This document shows positions 1 through 10,677 of a stretch of 64,000 nt of DNA, piece by piece (positions within the stretch are counted from its first letter, which is position 1; every line of letters starts with the position of its first letter). The DNA comes from Propionimicrobium sp. PCR01-08-3. GTDB lineage: Bacteria; Actinomycetota; Actinomycetes; Propionibacteriales; Propionibacteriaceae. The stretch is taken from positions 2,311,482-2,375,481 of the forward strand of contig NZ_CP127390.1 of the NCBI RefSeq assembly GCF_030286045.1, given 5' to 3'. Below the pieces are notes generated by a model, which saw nothing but the letters and a program-made list of their open reading frames with translations, ran no database searches and was not told the DNA's origin. A program made the translations under genes and the position numbers.

Positions 1-173
1 GCCGCCACCCCAGCATCAGTCTGCTCAGCAGACACGGTCACCTCAGAACCACTCGAACTGGTCTCGACGCCTCCTCCAGATCCCGACAAAATGTCACTCT
101 CTGCCTGCGCAGGCTGGACAGGCAGTAACGTCAACACAAGCGAAATAGACAGGACTATTAGGACACGAGTCAT
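1..173 (-). CDS. Secreted protein, N-terminal part only (runs off left edge)
   Basis: The reading frame starts at an ATG that overlaps the TGA of the upstream lipoprotein gene (ATGA), so the two are probably translationally coupled. About 57 codons are visible. The first 25 residues form a clear signal peptide: MTR, a long Leu/Ile/Val core and an A-Q-A cleavage site followed by Glu. The mature start is rich in Ser, Gly and Thr, as in an extracellular linker. No domain can be recognised in this short piece. The protein is exported; its role is unknown. Confidence 0.6.
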   Translation of the reverse strand, partial: MTRVLIVLSISLVLTLLPVQPAQAESDILSGSGGGVETSSSGSEVTVSAEQTDAGVA

Positions 174-745
174 CCAACCCAGCATTCGCTCATCTCCTTG
201 CTGGTCCCGTCGAAAAGTTTCAGCTTCCCGTCGAAATGCTTAAAGAACATTTCCCAACGATGCACGTTTCCCTCGGAAACAATCTGTCCATCGCTGTTCA
301 ATGCGGGAGTGGGCCGAGTATCGATGCATGCCACCAGCGCTACTTCAGACCCTGACTTGGCCGCGCCCGGATATCGAGCAACAGCTACTACTGGCTCAGC
401 GCCTTCAGGACTGTGCCACTGCTTTTCGACGTAAAAATCGTACTGAGCCTTCGCGGCTTCAAGGTACCTATCAGCGAGCAATTCGCTCATCTCATCAGGG
501 AACGGCGCAAAATCGCCCCGTAATTCATAGGCATACCGCAACTCCATTGACCGCCAGAAGACCTGCTCGGCTTCCGCATACAGTGCGTCCATCTCAGCAT
601 CCGACGACGGCGTCGCAGACACCGAAGCCATCGGAGTAGCCGACGAAGCCTCACCTCCGCTCGGCTCCGCACCGCCCGGAGTGCACGCCCCGAAAGCGAG
701 CACAACCGATAAACCGACCGCCACTACACCCATGCGTCCACGCAT
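170..745 (-). CDS. Predicted lipoprotein of unknown function
   Basis: The 191-residue protein begins MRGRMGV, followed by a hydrophobic stretch ending in A-F-G-A-C, a usable though not ideal lipobox, and a Ser/Thr/Ala-rich linker. The start at 745 is preferred to one seven codons upstream because AGGAG lies six bases before it. The body (about residues 60-190) has aromatic and charged patches but no motif I recognise. It probably sits on the outer face of the membrane. Its stop overlaps the start of the next secreted protein, so the two may form an exported pair. Confidence 0.6.
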   Translation of the reverse strand: MRGRMGVVAVGLSVVLAFGACTPGGAEPSGGEASSATPMASVSATPSSDAEMDALYAEAEQVFWRSMELRYAYELRGDFAPFPDEMSELLADRYLEAAKAQYDFYVEKQWHSPEGAEPVVAVARYPGAAKSGSEVALVACIDTRPTPALNSDGQIVSEGNVHRWEMFFKHFDGKLKLFDGTSKEMSECWVG

Positions 746-905
746 CTGAAACTCCTGGGGTCCCACGTCGCCACTGACAGGTACCCACAGTCTCAGCTAT
801 CCGGCAGCAAGCGTCAAGCGAGCCATCGCCACCTGTGGACAACTGCGTGCATCAGGCCTCACGGCACCTTAATGAGACAGAGTGCCGTAGACAGCTACAG
901 GCCTA

Positions 906-1628
906 CTATACCCCGCAGACGCTCAGGGCGTGATCGAAGGCCTCATATTCAGCGGGCGTCGCCCATAATCCGTAGTCAACCTTGACCGAGATTTGAGCCG
1001 CCACGTAGTCGCACTGAAAGCCGGTGTTGACCGGCAGCCACTGGGATGCGTCCTTGTCTTGCTTGGACTGATTGGCCGAACCGTCGACGGCCAGCAGATT
1101 GTCGGGATCGTTGGCGAACTCTTCGCGGGTCTCGTCGTCCCACGCGAAGGCTCCGGTACGCCAGGCGTCGGCCAGCGCGACCAAGTGATCGATCTGCACC
1201 TTGGACGCATCGGCCTTGGCAAAGATCACCGTCTCGCCGGTATACGGATCGTCCAGCGTCCCGGCGACGATCACGCAGCCGGAGCCTTCCCGGTACTCCA
1301 CCTCGGTCAGGTCGCGAGCCAGGATGTCGTTGCGTGTGTCGCATCCGTTATGGTCGACATCGGCCCAGCGCTGCCCGAACAGCTCACGCTGGTAGCTATC
1401 GGCATTCTGCACGTCTTGGACGCCCAACTGCGCCAGCAGCTCGCGCGCAGCCTCAACTGAGTCGATCTTACTTGGGCTGAGAGAAACCTCCGGTCCATCG
1501 GCCGAGGGCAGGCCGCCGAGATCGCCAAAGACATCTCCCGAATACAGATAGGCGATGAACGCGATCACCGCCACGATGACTACGCCGAACCGGCCCGCAA
1601 TCGATGTGGACGACCTGCGCTTGCTCAT
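906..1628 (-). CDS. Membrane-anchored HNH-type nuclease family protein (DUF1524-like)
   Basis: The 240-residue protein has a basic N-terminus (MSKRRSS), one hydrophobic segment at about residues 12-30, then an extracytoplasmic domain. The C-terminal half has the layout of the GmrSD C-terminal/DUF1524 HNH family: DHNGCDTRND near the middle, DHLVALADAW as the core His-containing motif, and a later NLLAVDGSANQSKQD segment with the conserved Asn and Lys. Two late Cys may form a disulfide. Secreted relatives are common in Actinobacteria and are annotated as HNH endonuclease family proteins; their substrate is usually unproven. The ATG at 1628 is chosen because GGAG sits just upstream. Confidence 0.75.
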   Translation of the reverse strand: MSKRRSSTSIAGRFGVVIVAVIAFIAYLYSGDVFGDLGGLPSADGPEVSLSPSKIDSVEAARELLAQLGVQDVQNADSYQRELFGQRWADVDHNGCDTRNDILARDLTEVEYREGSGCVIVAGTLDDPYTGETVIFAKADASKVQIDHLVALADAWRTGAFAWDDETREEFANDPDNLLAVDGSANQSKQDKDASQWLPVNTGFQCDYVAAQISVKVDYGLWATPAEYEAFDHALSVCGV

Positions 1629-1763
1629 GCTCTCCAAATCCGCCTGACTCCGGCCATCGTTCAGGCCAAAATCAGGCCAGAGTCAGGCAGTCTAATCAGA
1701 GTTCGCCGGCGATGGCTCGCGCCACGCGGCGCAGGTCGTCCTCAGTCCTTGGTGGGACGAATC

Positions 1764-3140
<1,377 letters not shown>

Positions 3141-3220
3141 TCACTCTAGCTGGACGACAACTTTGCGGCCAAAGCTGCCCATTTGCTGGCACGGCTCAGT
3201 CGTCGGGTTAAACTTCCCGC

Positions 3221-3997
3221 GTGCCGGACCTCACGATACAAGCAGTGCTGCTGCTCGTCGGGGCCGCGTTTCTTGCCGGAATGGTGGACGCCGTCGTCGG
3301 CGGCGGTGGGCTGATTCAGCTGCCCGCGCTGATGGTGGCTTTCCCGGCCGCCGCACCCATGCAGCTGCTGGCTACCAACAAAGTGGGGTCGATCGCCGGG
3401 ACGAGCACCTCGAGCATCACCTACTTCCGGCGGGTGCACCCCGACCTCAAGACCGCCTGGCCGCTGGCCTGCTCCGCGTTCGCCGGATCGGCGCTGGGCG
3501 CGATCGCCGCGTCCCACATCCCGCGCGCGGCCTTCGACCCGATCGTGCTTATCGCCCTGCTGGCGGTCGGCTGCTATGTGCTCGCTAAGCCCAAGGTCGG
3601 GTTCCGTGAAAACCTCCGATACCACGGGACGAAGCACTATGTGGCAGCAGCAAGCATCGGGTTGGGGCTCGGCTTCTACGATGGCGCGCTCGGCCCGGGA
3701 ACCGGATCGTTCCTGGTCTTCGCGCTGGCCGGATGGCTCGGCTACGCGTTCTTGGAGGCGAGCGCGAAGGCCAAGATCGCCAACTTCGCCACGAACCTCG
3801 CCGCGCTGGTGATCTTCATTCCGCAAGGCGCGGTGATGTGGAGATACAGCCTGATGATCGCTGCCGCGAACCTGGCAGGCGGCTACGTCGGCGCGCGAGT
3901 CGCAGTGGCCAGGGGAGCCGGATTCATCCGCGTCGTCCTGATCGGCGTCGTTGCCGCGTTCGCCATCAAGATCAGTTGGGACATCTGGCACGCCTAG
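3221..3997 (+). CDS. TSUP-family permease (TauE/SafE sulfite-exporter type)
   Basis: This is a 258-residue polytopic membrane protein with about eight hydrophobic segments. The family signature appears at the start of each repeat half: GMVDAVVGGGGLIQLPAL near residue 20 and FYDGALGPGTGSF near residue 150. TSUP proteins move sulfur-containing or organic anions such as sulfite, sulfoacetate or thiosulfate; the substrate here cannot be read from sequence. The start codon is GTG. It stands alone, divergent from purA and convergent with the FHA gene. Confidence 0.85.
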   Translation: MPDLTIQAVLLLVGAAFLAGMVDAVVGGGGLIQLPALMVAFPAAAPMQLLATNKVGSIAGTSTSSITYFRRVHPDLKTAWPLACSAFAGSALGAIAASHIPRAAFDPIVLIALLAVGCYVLAKPKVGFRENLRYHGTKHYVAAASIGLGLGFYDGALGPGTGSFLVFALAGWLGYAFLEASAKAKIANFATNLAALVIFIPQGAVMWRYSLMIAAANLAGGYVGARVAVARGAGFIRVVLIGVVAAFAIKISWDIWHA

Positions 3998-4109
3998 CGT
4001 GGCGGCGTCATCAAGCGGGGGTTATCCCGTGCATGCCCGGCTGTAGGTCTGCGCGACCGAGGTCAGTGGACGAATAGCCCCATGGGACGAAGGATCCCGA
4101 ACCTTGTTC

Positions 4110-5618
4110 TCAGAAATCCGCCTCTTGAACCAGGGCCGGACGCACCACGATCCGCGTCCACGAGCCGACGTAGATACGGTCGTGATGCCCGAGTTCGGTG
4201 CGCCGGGTGATCGGATCGATCGGTAGCGGCTGATCGACCCTGCCGACATAGGTACCGTTGGACGACCCCAGGTCTTCGATGAACCAGCGCACGCCGTCGG
4301 TGGTCAGAGCAGCCTGCTGTCTGCTCACTCCTGTGTCGGCGACGCAGTCGAGATCGGGGTGGACGCCACCGGAGGTGCGTCCGATGACCACTCGCGGAGT
4401 GCGAAGCCCCTTGATGATCGGTTGGCCGGGTGAGGGCAGCTGTTCGGGAGCCTGCTGCAGCCGGTACCACTCCGGATCGATCCAGATCTCGGCGACCCAC
4501 CGGGCGGGACCGTGCTGAGTGGGCATCGCGGACGCTTGAGCAGGGGCGGAACCCTCCCGTCCCGATGGTCCAGCGCCCTCAGGTTGCCTGGTCCCTGCTG
4601 TTTGGATGCCCGGCCGTTGCGGCGAGGCTCCGCCGCCCGCAGGCCCGGCAGGTGAACGCGTGGCTTGCTCGGCCCGCGCAAATGGACGCAACGAGTTCGG
4701 GCTGGGCACGTCATCCCCGGCGTCGCCGAGGTCGAGAAGACTGCCCGATGGGCGATCATCCTGCGGCCCCGATGCCCCGGACGACCCGTCGCCCGACCCT
4801 TCTACGAAGGGGGCGCCAGGTGAGTGGTCCCCGCGTTGAGAGGTCGCTGAGCCAAGGTCCAGGGCGCTTGAGCGATCAGAGCCGGCCCCGCTGTCTCCCT
4901 CGCCCAGTTCCAACGAGGAGGATGGCGCAGGTTGCGGCCTGACAGGGGCGCTTGCCTCAGGAGCATCGTCGACAACCAGCGGATTATCGAGATCTTCGTG
5001 GCTCGGGGTCTCGCCGAGATCGAAATAGTTGGGCACCGGTTTCGCTGGTTCAGCCGACCTATCCGGCTCGGCGGAGGTATCGGACCCAGCAGCTGCGTCC
5101 GATTCCGCTGACGTATCTGATTCGATCGGTGCCTCAGATTCGGACACTCGGATTGCTTCATCACCGGGACCCGTGCTGTTCGCGCCGGCCTCGGCTTCAC
5201 TCGCCCAATGCCCCGCCGCGCCATGGGTTTCCTGATCAGAGGCCGTGGGATCAACCGCATCGGATGCTTCAACCACAGTTGCGGCCCGGTTGTCAGCTTC
5301 TTGTGAGCCCGTCTCACTTACACTCGGGCGTGCAGGATCCTGGAGCCCCCGGGGAAGCGCTCCGGTGAGGAAGTCGTAGCCGCAGGTTTCGCAGAAGAAG
5401 GCGTCCGCCGACGCCACCGAATGGCAGACCGGGCAGACCTGTTGTCCGGGGGGCGCTCCTTGAGCCGGACGCGCGGGTGCTCCAGACCTGCCCGGCGCCA
5501 CTGCGCCCGGCCGATCTTGCCCAGGTTGCCCCTGGCCGGCGGCCTCGATCGGGGCACCACACACCGAACAGTAATCATCGGTCAGGCTCTCGTGGCCTGC
5601 CGGACACAACGCCGCCAT
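4110..5618 (-). CDS. FHA-domain protein with N-terminal zinc ribbons
   Basis: The 502-residue protein has three parts. The N-terminus carries two zinc-ribbon half-sites: C-P-A-G-H with C-S-V-C-G at residues 5-22, and C-P-V-C-H with C-E-T-C-G near residues 60-80. A long acidic, Ser/Asp/Pro-rich disordered linker covers about residues 85-370. The C-terminus is an FHA domain with V-I-G-R, SRQQA and DLGSSNGTYV motifs (about residues 410-480), which binds phosphothreonine. It is the last gene of the operon, three bases after the VWA stop. It probably reads Thr phosphorylation set by the kinase and removed by the phosphatase encoded upstream. Confidence 0.9.
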   Translation of the reverse strand: MAALCPAGHESLTDDYCSVCGAPIEAAGQGQPGQDRPGAVAPGRSGAPARPAQGAPPGQQVCPVCHSVASADAFFCETCGYDFLTGALPRGLQDPARPSVSETGSQEADNRAATVVEASDAVDPTASDQETHGAAGHWASEAEAGANSTGPGDEAIRVSESEAPIESDTSAESDAAAGSDTSAEPDRSAEPAKPVPNYFDLGETPSHEDLDNPLVVDDAPEASAPVRPQPAPSSSLELGEGDSGAGSDRSSALDLGSATSQRGDHSPGAPFVEGSGDGSSGASGPQDDRPSGSLLDLGDAGDDVPSPNSLRPFARAEQATRSPAGPAGGGASPQRPGIQTAGTRQPEGAGPSGREGSAPAQASAMPTQHGPARWVAEIWIDPEWYRLQQAPEQLPSPGQPIIKGLRTPRVVIGRTSGGVHPDLDCVADTGVSRQQAALTTDGVRWFIEDLGSSNGTYVGRVDQPLPIDPITRRTELGHHDRIYVGSWTRIVVRPALVQEADF

Positions 5619-5621
5619 CGC

Positions 5622-6944
5622 CTAACCCGCCTGTCCGTTCGATTGGTTCCCGCTGCCGGCCTCGCTCGACTGCCGGGTACGGGTGGTCTTGGTGGACGCG
5701 GTGTCCAGCGCCATCTCGTCCGCCCGATCGACCTTCGACTTCAGCCGCACCGTTCCGGTGCCGGGATCGACCACGTCGACAACCTTGCGCAGCTTGGTGG
5801 TCGCCTCATGATTGCCGGTCTGCTCGGCCAGCTGCACGGCGCGTCCCAACTTGCTGGTCGCCGTCGACAGATCGCCGACCTTGCGGGCTGCCAGGCCTTC
5901 CTGAATGGCGGACGCCAACTCGGTCTGCCCGGTGTAGTGCGCGACCTCGTTGTTGATCTGCGCGGTCAGTGAATCGTCGCTCGACCACAGCGCCTTGACC
6001 AGGCCCTGCGTCCGGGGCTGCTCGCCGGTCACCAGCTGCACCCTGGCGGCCAGCTGCTCCTGGCCGACGGCCTTCGCCGGCAGCCTGACCGCGACGTGAT
6101 AGTCGCGTTCCTCATCGCCCCACGCGCCGGTCGCAAAATCGGTGGTCAGCGCGTTGATCGGCTTGCCCTGATGGGTCAGATCCTCGACGGTCGGCGACAC
6201 CTGCCGGACGAACAGCAGTTGCGCGCCCTGCGGCGTCCATACCCGCAGGTTCGCGGACGACACCCCGCGGCTCATCGAGGTCTGCATGATCTTGGCGAAC
6301 TCGGCGGCCATCATCGACGGGTCCGGAATGATGTCGAGCGTGCCCATCAAAGCGCGTGCGATCTTGCGCACCTCGGACACCACCCAGTAGGTGCCGACGC
6401 CTCGGCAGTCGCATTGGAAATTGCCGGCACAGGCGCGAATGGCCGCGTCCAATTGCTCGGGGGTCTCGTGCTCGTCGGCGCCGTCGGTCAGCAGCAATGC
6501 GTGACGCTGGGAGACCAGCCCGCCCATCGACTTGAACAGGGAAAGCGTCAGCTGCAGCCACTTGCCGATCGCGGTGCCGCCGTCGGCGATCAGCCGGCTG
6601 ATGGCGTCCTTGGCCTCGCGCCTGGTTCTGGCGGTCATCTCGACCATGCCCGGCCCCGACTGGACGATCGGGTAGGCCAGATAGGCCTGGTGGGTGCCCG
6701 AGACCACAGCGAAGTAGGTGCCGTCCAAAATGTTGTCGAGGGCGACCATCGCGGCCTGGCGCGCGGCCAGCATGCTTCGCTGCCCCATCGAACCGGAGCA
6801 GTCGATGATGATGATCTCTCCGGCGGCGCCGTCAGAACCGGCGGACCCGGCGTCGCTGACTCCGATCCGCACGATGGCGTTCACATCCGTGCCACCGTCG
6901 GGCAGATATTCGTTCTGGTAAACCGTGGAGTTGAACTGGGCCAC
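5622..6944 (-). CDS. VWA-domain protein (TerY-like)
   Basis: The protein is 440 residues long from the GTG at 6944, which has AAGGA seven bases upstream; the open frame continues further 5' but that part is not protein-like. An N-terminal von Willebrand A domain (about residues 40-230) carries the metal-ion MIDAS motif DCSGSMG near residue 50 and a LLLTDGADEHE strand. The remainder is a beta-rich region and a helical tail. VWA proteins of this size next to PP2C and a Ser/Thr kinase resemble the TerY-P triad described in tellurite/stress operons. It is probably cytoplasmic, as no signal peptide is present. Confidence 0.88.
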   Translation of the reverse strand: MAQFNSTVYQNEYLPDGGTDVNAIVRIGVSDAGSAGSDGAAGEIIIIDCSGSMGQRSMLAARQAAMVALDNILDGTYFAVVSGTHQAYLAYPIVQSGPGMVEMTARTRREAKDAISRLIADGGTAIGKWLQLTLSLFKSMGGLVSQRHALLLTDGADEHETPEQLDAAIRACAGNFQCDCRGVGTYWVVSEVRKIARALMGTLDIIPDPSMMAAEFAKIMQTSMSRGVSSANLRVWTPQGAQLLFVRQVSPTVEDLTHQGKPINALTTDFATGAWGDEERDYHVAVRLPAKAVGQEQLAARVQLVTGEQPRTQGLVKALWSSDDSLTAQINNEVAHYTGQTELASAIQEGLAARKVGDLSTATSKLGRAVQLAEQTGNHEATTKLRKVVDVVDPGTGTVRLKSKVDRADEMALDTASTKTTRTRQSSEAGSGNQSNGQAG

Positions 6945-6976
6945 GGAGCATCCTTTCGTCAGCAGTCGAAGCCAGG

Positions 6977-8254
6977 TTATCCTGCGTTCGGATGCAGCCG
7001 GGTGGTGGGAGTGTCCAGATCGGCTGCTTGGTCGTCCATGATCTCCGGGTCGGGTTCGGCGGGCGCCTCGATCCGGGCGAGCGCGGCGGTGATGTTGTCC
7101 TCCCCGCCTTGCTGATTCGCCCAGTCCACCAGCTTCTGGGCGAGAGTGAGCGGCCCGGATTCGGGCTGCTCGTCCGCGACCTGCTGCACGACCTGCGCCA
7201 GGGCGACCGGATCGGATGCGTAATTCCACAGACCGTCCGAGCACACCAGCAGCCAGCCGGGACCGTCGACCACCATCGAGGCGAGCGTGGGACGCACATC
7301 GGGGGCGTCCCTACCGAGCCAGCGGGTGATGACGTGCGAGTGCATGCCCGATTCCGCGATCGAACGTTCGACCCCGGCCGCGATCTGTTCCTGCGCCATC
7401 GAGTCGTCGGTGCTCAGCAACCCGGCCTCACCGGCATCGGGAATCCAATACACCCGGGAATCGCCGAGCGTCGCGGACAGTATTTGCGGCCCGTTCACCA
7501 GGGCCAGCGCCAAGGTGCAGGACGCAGGGCTTGCCTCGTCCAGATTCGAATTGGCGAGCACCGCCTCATTGGCGATCCTCGCGGTCTGATCGAGCATCTG
7601 GCGAGCGGAGCCCGCCGGGGTCAGGTCGAGCAAGTTCCAGTCCCAATCGGTACGGCTGCCGATGTAGCCGAGCACCGCATGCGCCGCGGCGAGCGACGCC
7701 CGGTCCGAATCGGTCGACATGGAGACCCCGTCGCATACCGCGAGCACGGCCTTGCCGCCGGGTTCGAGGCCGGCCTGCAACGCCATCGCGTCCTCGTTGC
7801 GAGGATGCCGCATGCCGCGGTCGCAGACCCCGCCCACCCACGATGCCGGGTGCTCTTCGAGGTGGTCGCGGGCGCTGGGCGCCTTGGCTCCGCATTGCAT
7901 GCAATAGCCGTCCCAGTCGATGTCGCCGCCACACTTCGGACAGGTGCGCACCTCGGGCATGAAAACCCTGCTCATCGCCGCTGCTGCGGCGGCCTGCTCG
8001 GCGGTGGCCTCTGCGTCCGGCTCCAGATTCGACGACACGGGTGGCTGTGGCTGTTGCTGATCGCCTGCCGCGGCCGGATCACCGACCCAATGTTCGGCCT
8101 GGGTCGATCCGACGGGCCGGCGTGGGCCCGCCGCCGGCGGCTGCGACCAATTGCCCGGGGCAGCCGAGCCTTCCGGCGGCTGCGACCATCGGGCCGGGGG
8201 TTGCTCGCCGGCAGCCGGGTTGGACATATCGGATTCGGTCACAGCAGGCTCCAT
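6977..8254 (-). CDS. PP2C-family protein serine/threonine phosphatase with zinc ribbon
   Basis: The protein is 425 residues. A Pro/Gln-rich N-terminus is followed by a zinc ribbon (CPKCGGDIDWDGYCMQCG, about residues 109-126) and a PP2C domain. Metal-binding motifs are visible: CDRGMRHPRNEDA, AVCDGVSMSTDSD, TLGDSRVYWI, LVCSDGLW and GGEDNITAAL. It hydrolyses phospho-Ser/Thr with Mn/Mg and is the expected antagonist of the kinase encoded immediately upstream. The start at 8254 overlaps the end of the kinase gene; an internal ATG at 8227 is an alternative and neither has a good ribosome site, which fits translational coupling. Confidence 0.92.
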   Translation of the reverse strand: MEPAVTESDMSNPAAGEQPPARWSQPPEGSAAPGNWSQPPAAGPRRPVGSTQAEHWVGDPAAAGDQQQPQPPVSSNLEPDAEATAEQAAAAAAMSRVFMPEVRTCPKCGGDIDWDGYCMQCGAKAPSARDHLEEHPASWVGGVCDRGMRHPRNEDAMALQAGLEPGGKAVLAVCDGVSMSTDSDRASLAAAHAVLGYIGSRTDWDWNLLDLTPAGSARQMLDQTARIANEAVLANSNLDEASPASCTLALALVNGPQILSATLGDSRVYWIPDAGEAGLLSTDDSMAQEQIAAGVERSIAESGMHSHVITRWLGRDAPDVRPTLASMVVDGPGWLLVCSDGLWNYASDPVALAQVVQQVADEQPESGPLTLAQKLVDWANQQGGEDNITAALARIEAPAEPDPEIMDDQAADLDTPTTRLHPNAG

Positions 8255-10677
8255 CTACGAGTCGAGTCGGCTTGGGTAATGAGACGGCGGCGCTCGTCAT
8301 CGTCTCTCGTCCACGTTGCCAGGTCACGATAGGCGCGCTCCAGCTTGGGACGCAGATTTCGTTCGGTCGCGGGCTGACCGTCGAAGGGTCCCACCGGACG
8401 GCCATGGGCTGCGTGCACCAGCCTCACCACTTTCTCCAGCACTTCCGCCTGCAGCGTGGTGGCGGTGATCTGATCGAGTTTCGCGGCCTGAATCGCCTGC
8501 CATGCCTGGTCGAGATCGGCGAGATTTCCGTCACGTTGCAGCATCAGGGTGGCCCGGGTGGTGCGGGCGTCCGAGTAGCCGCGGCTGGTCACCGGCACCA
8601 GATCCAAGGCATCCAGTGCGCCATCCTGATCGCCGCGGGCCAGCCTGATGCGGGCCATCGCGAACGCCGACGGGGTCACATAACCGGCACCGGTGCTCGC
8701 GCAGATCGCGAACAACTCCTCGGCCAGCCTGGGCTGTTCGCTGTGTTCGCACGTCACCGCCAGCGCGAACTTGGGCGCCAGCTCACCAGGAATCTGCGCG
8801 TAGACCGTGTTGAACGGGGCCTGCGCTTCGTGCCAGGAATGGGACGCGACCGCGGCCAGGCCCTGCATCCAGATGGCCCGCCAGTCCCAGGGGTCGGCTT
8901 TCAGCAGCTCCCGGATGATCCGCGAGGCCGTGCCATGGTCGCCCAACGAAAGCGCGATCTCGATCTGGGTGAGCATCACCTGGGCGCTGCGCTGCGGGGC
9001 GCGTTCCAGCGCACCCATCCGCTCCCGGGCGTCCTCCAAGGTGATCGAGGCTATCCAGTTGGTCATCGGATCGGCCGGATCGGCCAACAACTTCGGCAGT
9101 TGCTCCCATCCGTGTCCTTCACCGGCGGTCAGCGGCGGAGTGAACAAGGTGGACGGGGCCGATGTCGTCGCCGCGGCAGGAGTTCGCCGGGCCACCACTT
9201 CGCGCAGCACCCCCATCGCCTGGACGCGCAGGTCTTCGGCCGATTGGAAACGATCGGAGGGCACCGGAGCGCAGGCACGCTTCACCAGCCGATAGAACGA
9301 ATCGTGCTCGGCGAACAGCGGCATCTTGCTCAGCGGTGGCAAGGTGTCGACGTATTCGGTTTGATATCCGCGAAACTCCGAGCTCATCACCACCAGGCCG
9401 CGGCCCAGCGTATAGATATCGCTGGCGATCGTCGGGCCGGTGTCGGCGATTTCAGGGGCCTGATAACCGACCGTGCCGAAGATGGGTGAGGTTTGATCGT
9501 TGATCCGGCGCACCGCACCCAAATCGATCAATTTGACCGAGTCACCCACCTGCATCAGATTGTCCGGCTTGAAATCGCAGTAGAGCAGACCGTTGTCGTG
9601 CAGATAGGTGAAGGCCGGCAATATCTCGATCAGATAGGCGAGCGCCCAATCGACCGGCAGCGGATCGTGGCTGCCCTTGTTCGCCGCCATCCGCTGTTTC
9701 AATAGTTCGGTGATGGAGCGTCCCGGCACGTATTCCATGACGATATAGCGGGCATCGGCATGAGAAACGAAGTTATAGATCTCTACGATCAGCGGATTTT
9801 CGACCGCAGCCAGAAATTCCTTCTCCGATTTCGCCGCAGCGCTGGCGTCATCGTCGGCGGCATTCAGCAGACCCTTCAGCACCACCCAGCGATCCGAGAC
9901 GTTGCGGTCCTTGGCCAGGTAGATCCATCCCATACCCCCATAGGCGATGGCACCGGCGACCTCGTACTGCTGCGCCACCAGCTCACCGGGCTTGATGGCC
10001 GGATAGAAGCTGAAGGCCGCCCCACAGTTGGGGCAGGTGCCTTCGGGGTCGCCGGGCTTGCCGTCGTGCCCGCGGCCCACCGACTTGCCGCACTTGGGGC
10101 AGGTGCGCCGGGGCTCGGGCACCACCGGATCGCTCAGTACCGCCTTGGCGGGGTCGATCGCCGGGGCGGGCGGCACGGTGGTCACCCCGGCCCCGATCCG
10201 GGTGCGGCTGCGATGCGCGTCCGAGCGCACCGAGGTGCGCTCCGCGCCCGGCCCGGCCAACGCCGAACCCATCAAAACGGTGCCCAGCTCGGCCGCGGTG
10301 GCGGTGGTCGACAAGGTGGTGCCGAGCAACTCGGGCGTGGCGCTCGGCGGCTTGGCGTCGGGCGGGTTGCCGCACACATTGCAGTAGCCGTCCACGATGG
10401 TGCCCCGGCAGCCCGGCTGCGGGCACGGTCCACCACGTCTGCCCAGCGGGCCGGACGCGCGCTGCGGCGCCTGGTGCGACGACGGCGGTTGGGTACGGAT
10501 CTGGCCGGGTTCGGGTCGGATCTGGCCGGGCTCGGGTCCGGCGGCGAACCGTCGCGGCTTGTCACTGCCCGTGGACCCTCCAGACGCCCGGCCAGCCGGT
10601 GCCGACAGCGGCATGCCGCACACGTCGCAATAGCCGTCCACAATCGTCCCGGTGCATCCGGGCTGGCGGCACTTCAT
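8239..10677 (-). CDS. PknG-type serine/threonine protein kinase with zinc ribbons and TPR-like tail
   Basis: The protein is 812 residues. The N-terminus has two copies of a GTIVDGYCxVCG zinc-ribbon repeat (about residues 8-22 and 95-110), then a rubredoxin-like CPKCGKSVG...CPNCG pair near residues 193-220, as in mycobacterial PknG. The kinase domain follows at about residues 232-490: Lys in VVLKG, VMEYVPG hinge, YCDFKPDN catalytic loop (no HRD Arg) and LIDLGAV in place of DFG, both PknG traits. The last 300 residues are helical and TPR-like. PknG relatives are soluble and signal nutrient and redox state. It is coupled to the upstream coiled-coil gene by a 4-bp overlap. Confidence 0.93.
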   Translation of the reverse strand: MKCRQPGCTGTIVDGYCDVCGMPLSAPAGRASGGSTGSDKPRRFAAGPEPGQIRPEPGQIRTQPPSSHQAPQRASGPLGRRGGPCPQPGCRGTIVDGYCNVCGNPPDAKPPSATPELLGTTLSTTATAAELGTVLMGSALAGPGAERTSVRSDAHRSRTRIGAGVTTVPPAPAIDPAKAVLSDPVVPEPRRTCPKCGKSVGRGHDGKPGDPEGTCPNCGAAFSFYPAIKPGELVAQQYEVAGAIAYGGMGWIYLAKDRNVSDRWVVLKGLLNAADDDASAAAKSEKEFLAAVENPLIVEIYNFVSHADARYIVMEYVPGRSITELLKQRMAANKGSHDPLPVDWALAYLIEILPAFTYLHDNGLLYCDFKPDNLMQVGDSVKLIDLGAVRRINDQTSPIFGTVGYQAPEIADTGPTIASDIYTLGRGLVVMSSEFRGYQTEYVDTLPPLSKMPLFAEHDSFYRLVKRACAPVPSDRFQSAEDLRVQAMGVLREVVARRTPAAATTSAPSTLFTPPLTAGEGHGWEQLPKLLADPADPMTNWIASITLEDARERMGALERAPQRSAQVMLTQIEIALSLGDHGTASRIIRELLKADPWDWRAIWMQGLAAVASHSWHEAQAPFNTVYAQIPGELAPKFALAVTCEHSEQPRLAEELFAICASTGAGYVTPSAFAMARIRLARGDQDGALDALDLVPVTSRGYSDARTTRATLMLQRDGNLADLDQAWQAIQAAKLDQITATTLQAEVLEKVVRLVHAAHGRPVGPFDGQPATERNLRPKLERAYRDLATWTRDDDERRRLITQADSTRRWSLL

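Noticed and set aside
8041-9489. Long plus-strand open frame opposite the kinase gene
   Set aside because: Composition is that of a reversed coding frame and the minus-strand kinase is certain. The same holds for 10,599-11,963 and 13,072-14,853.
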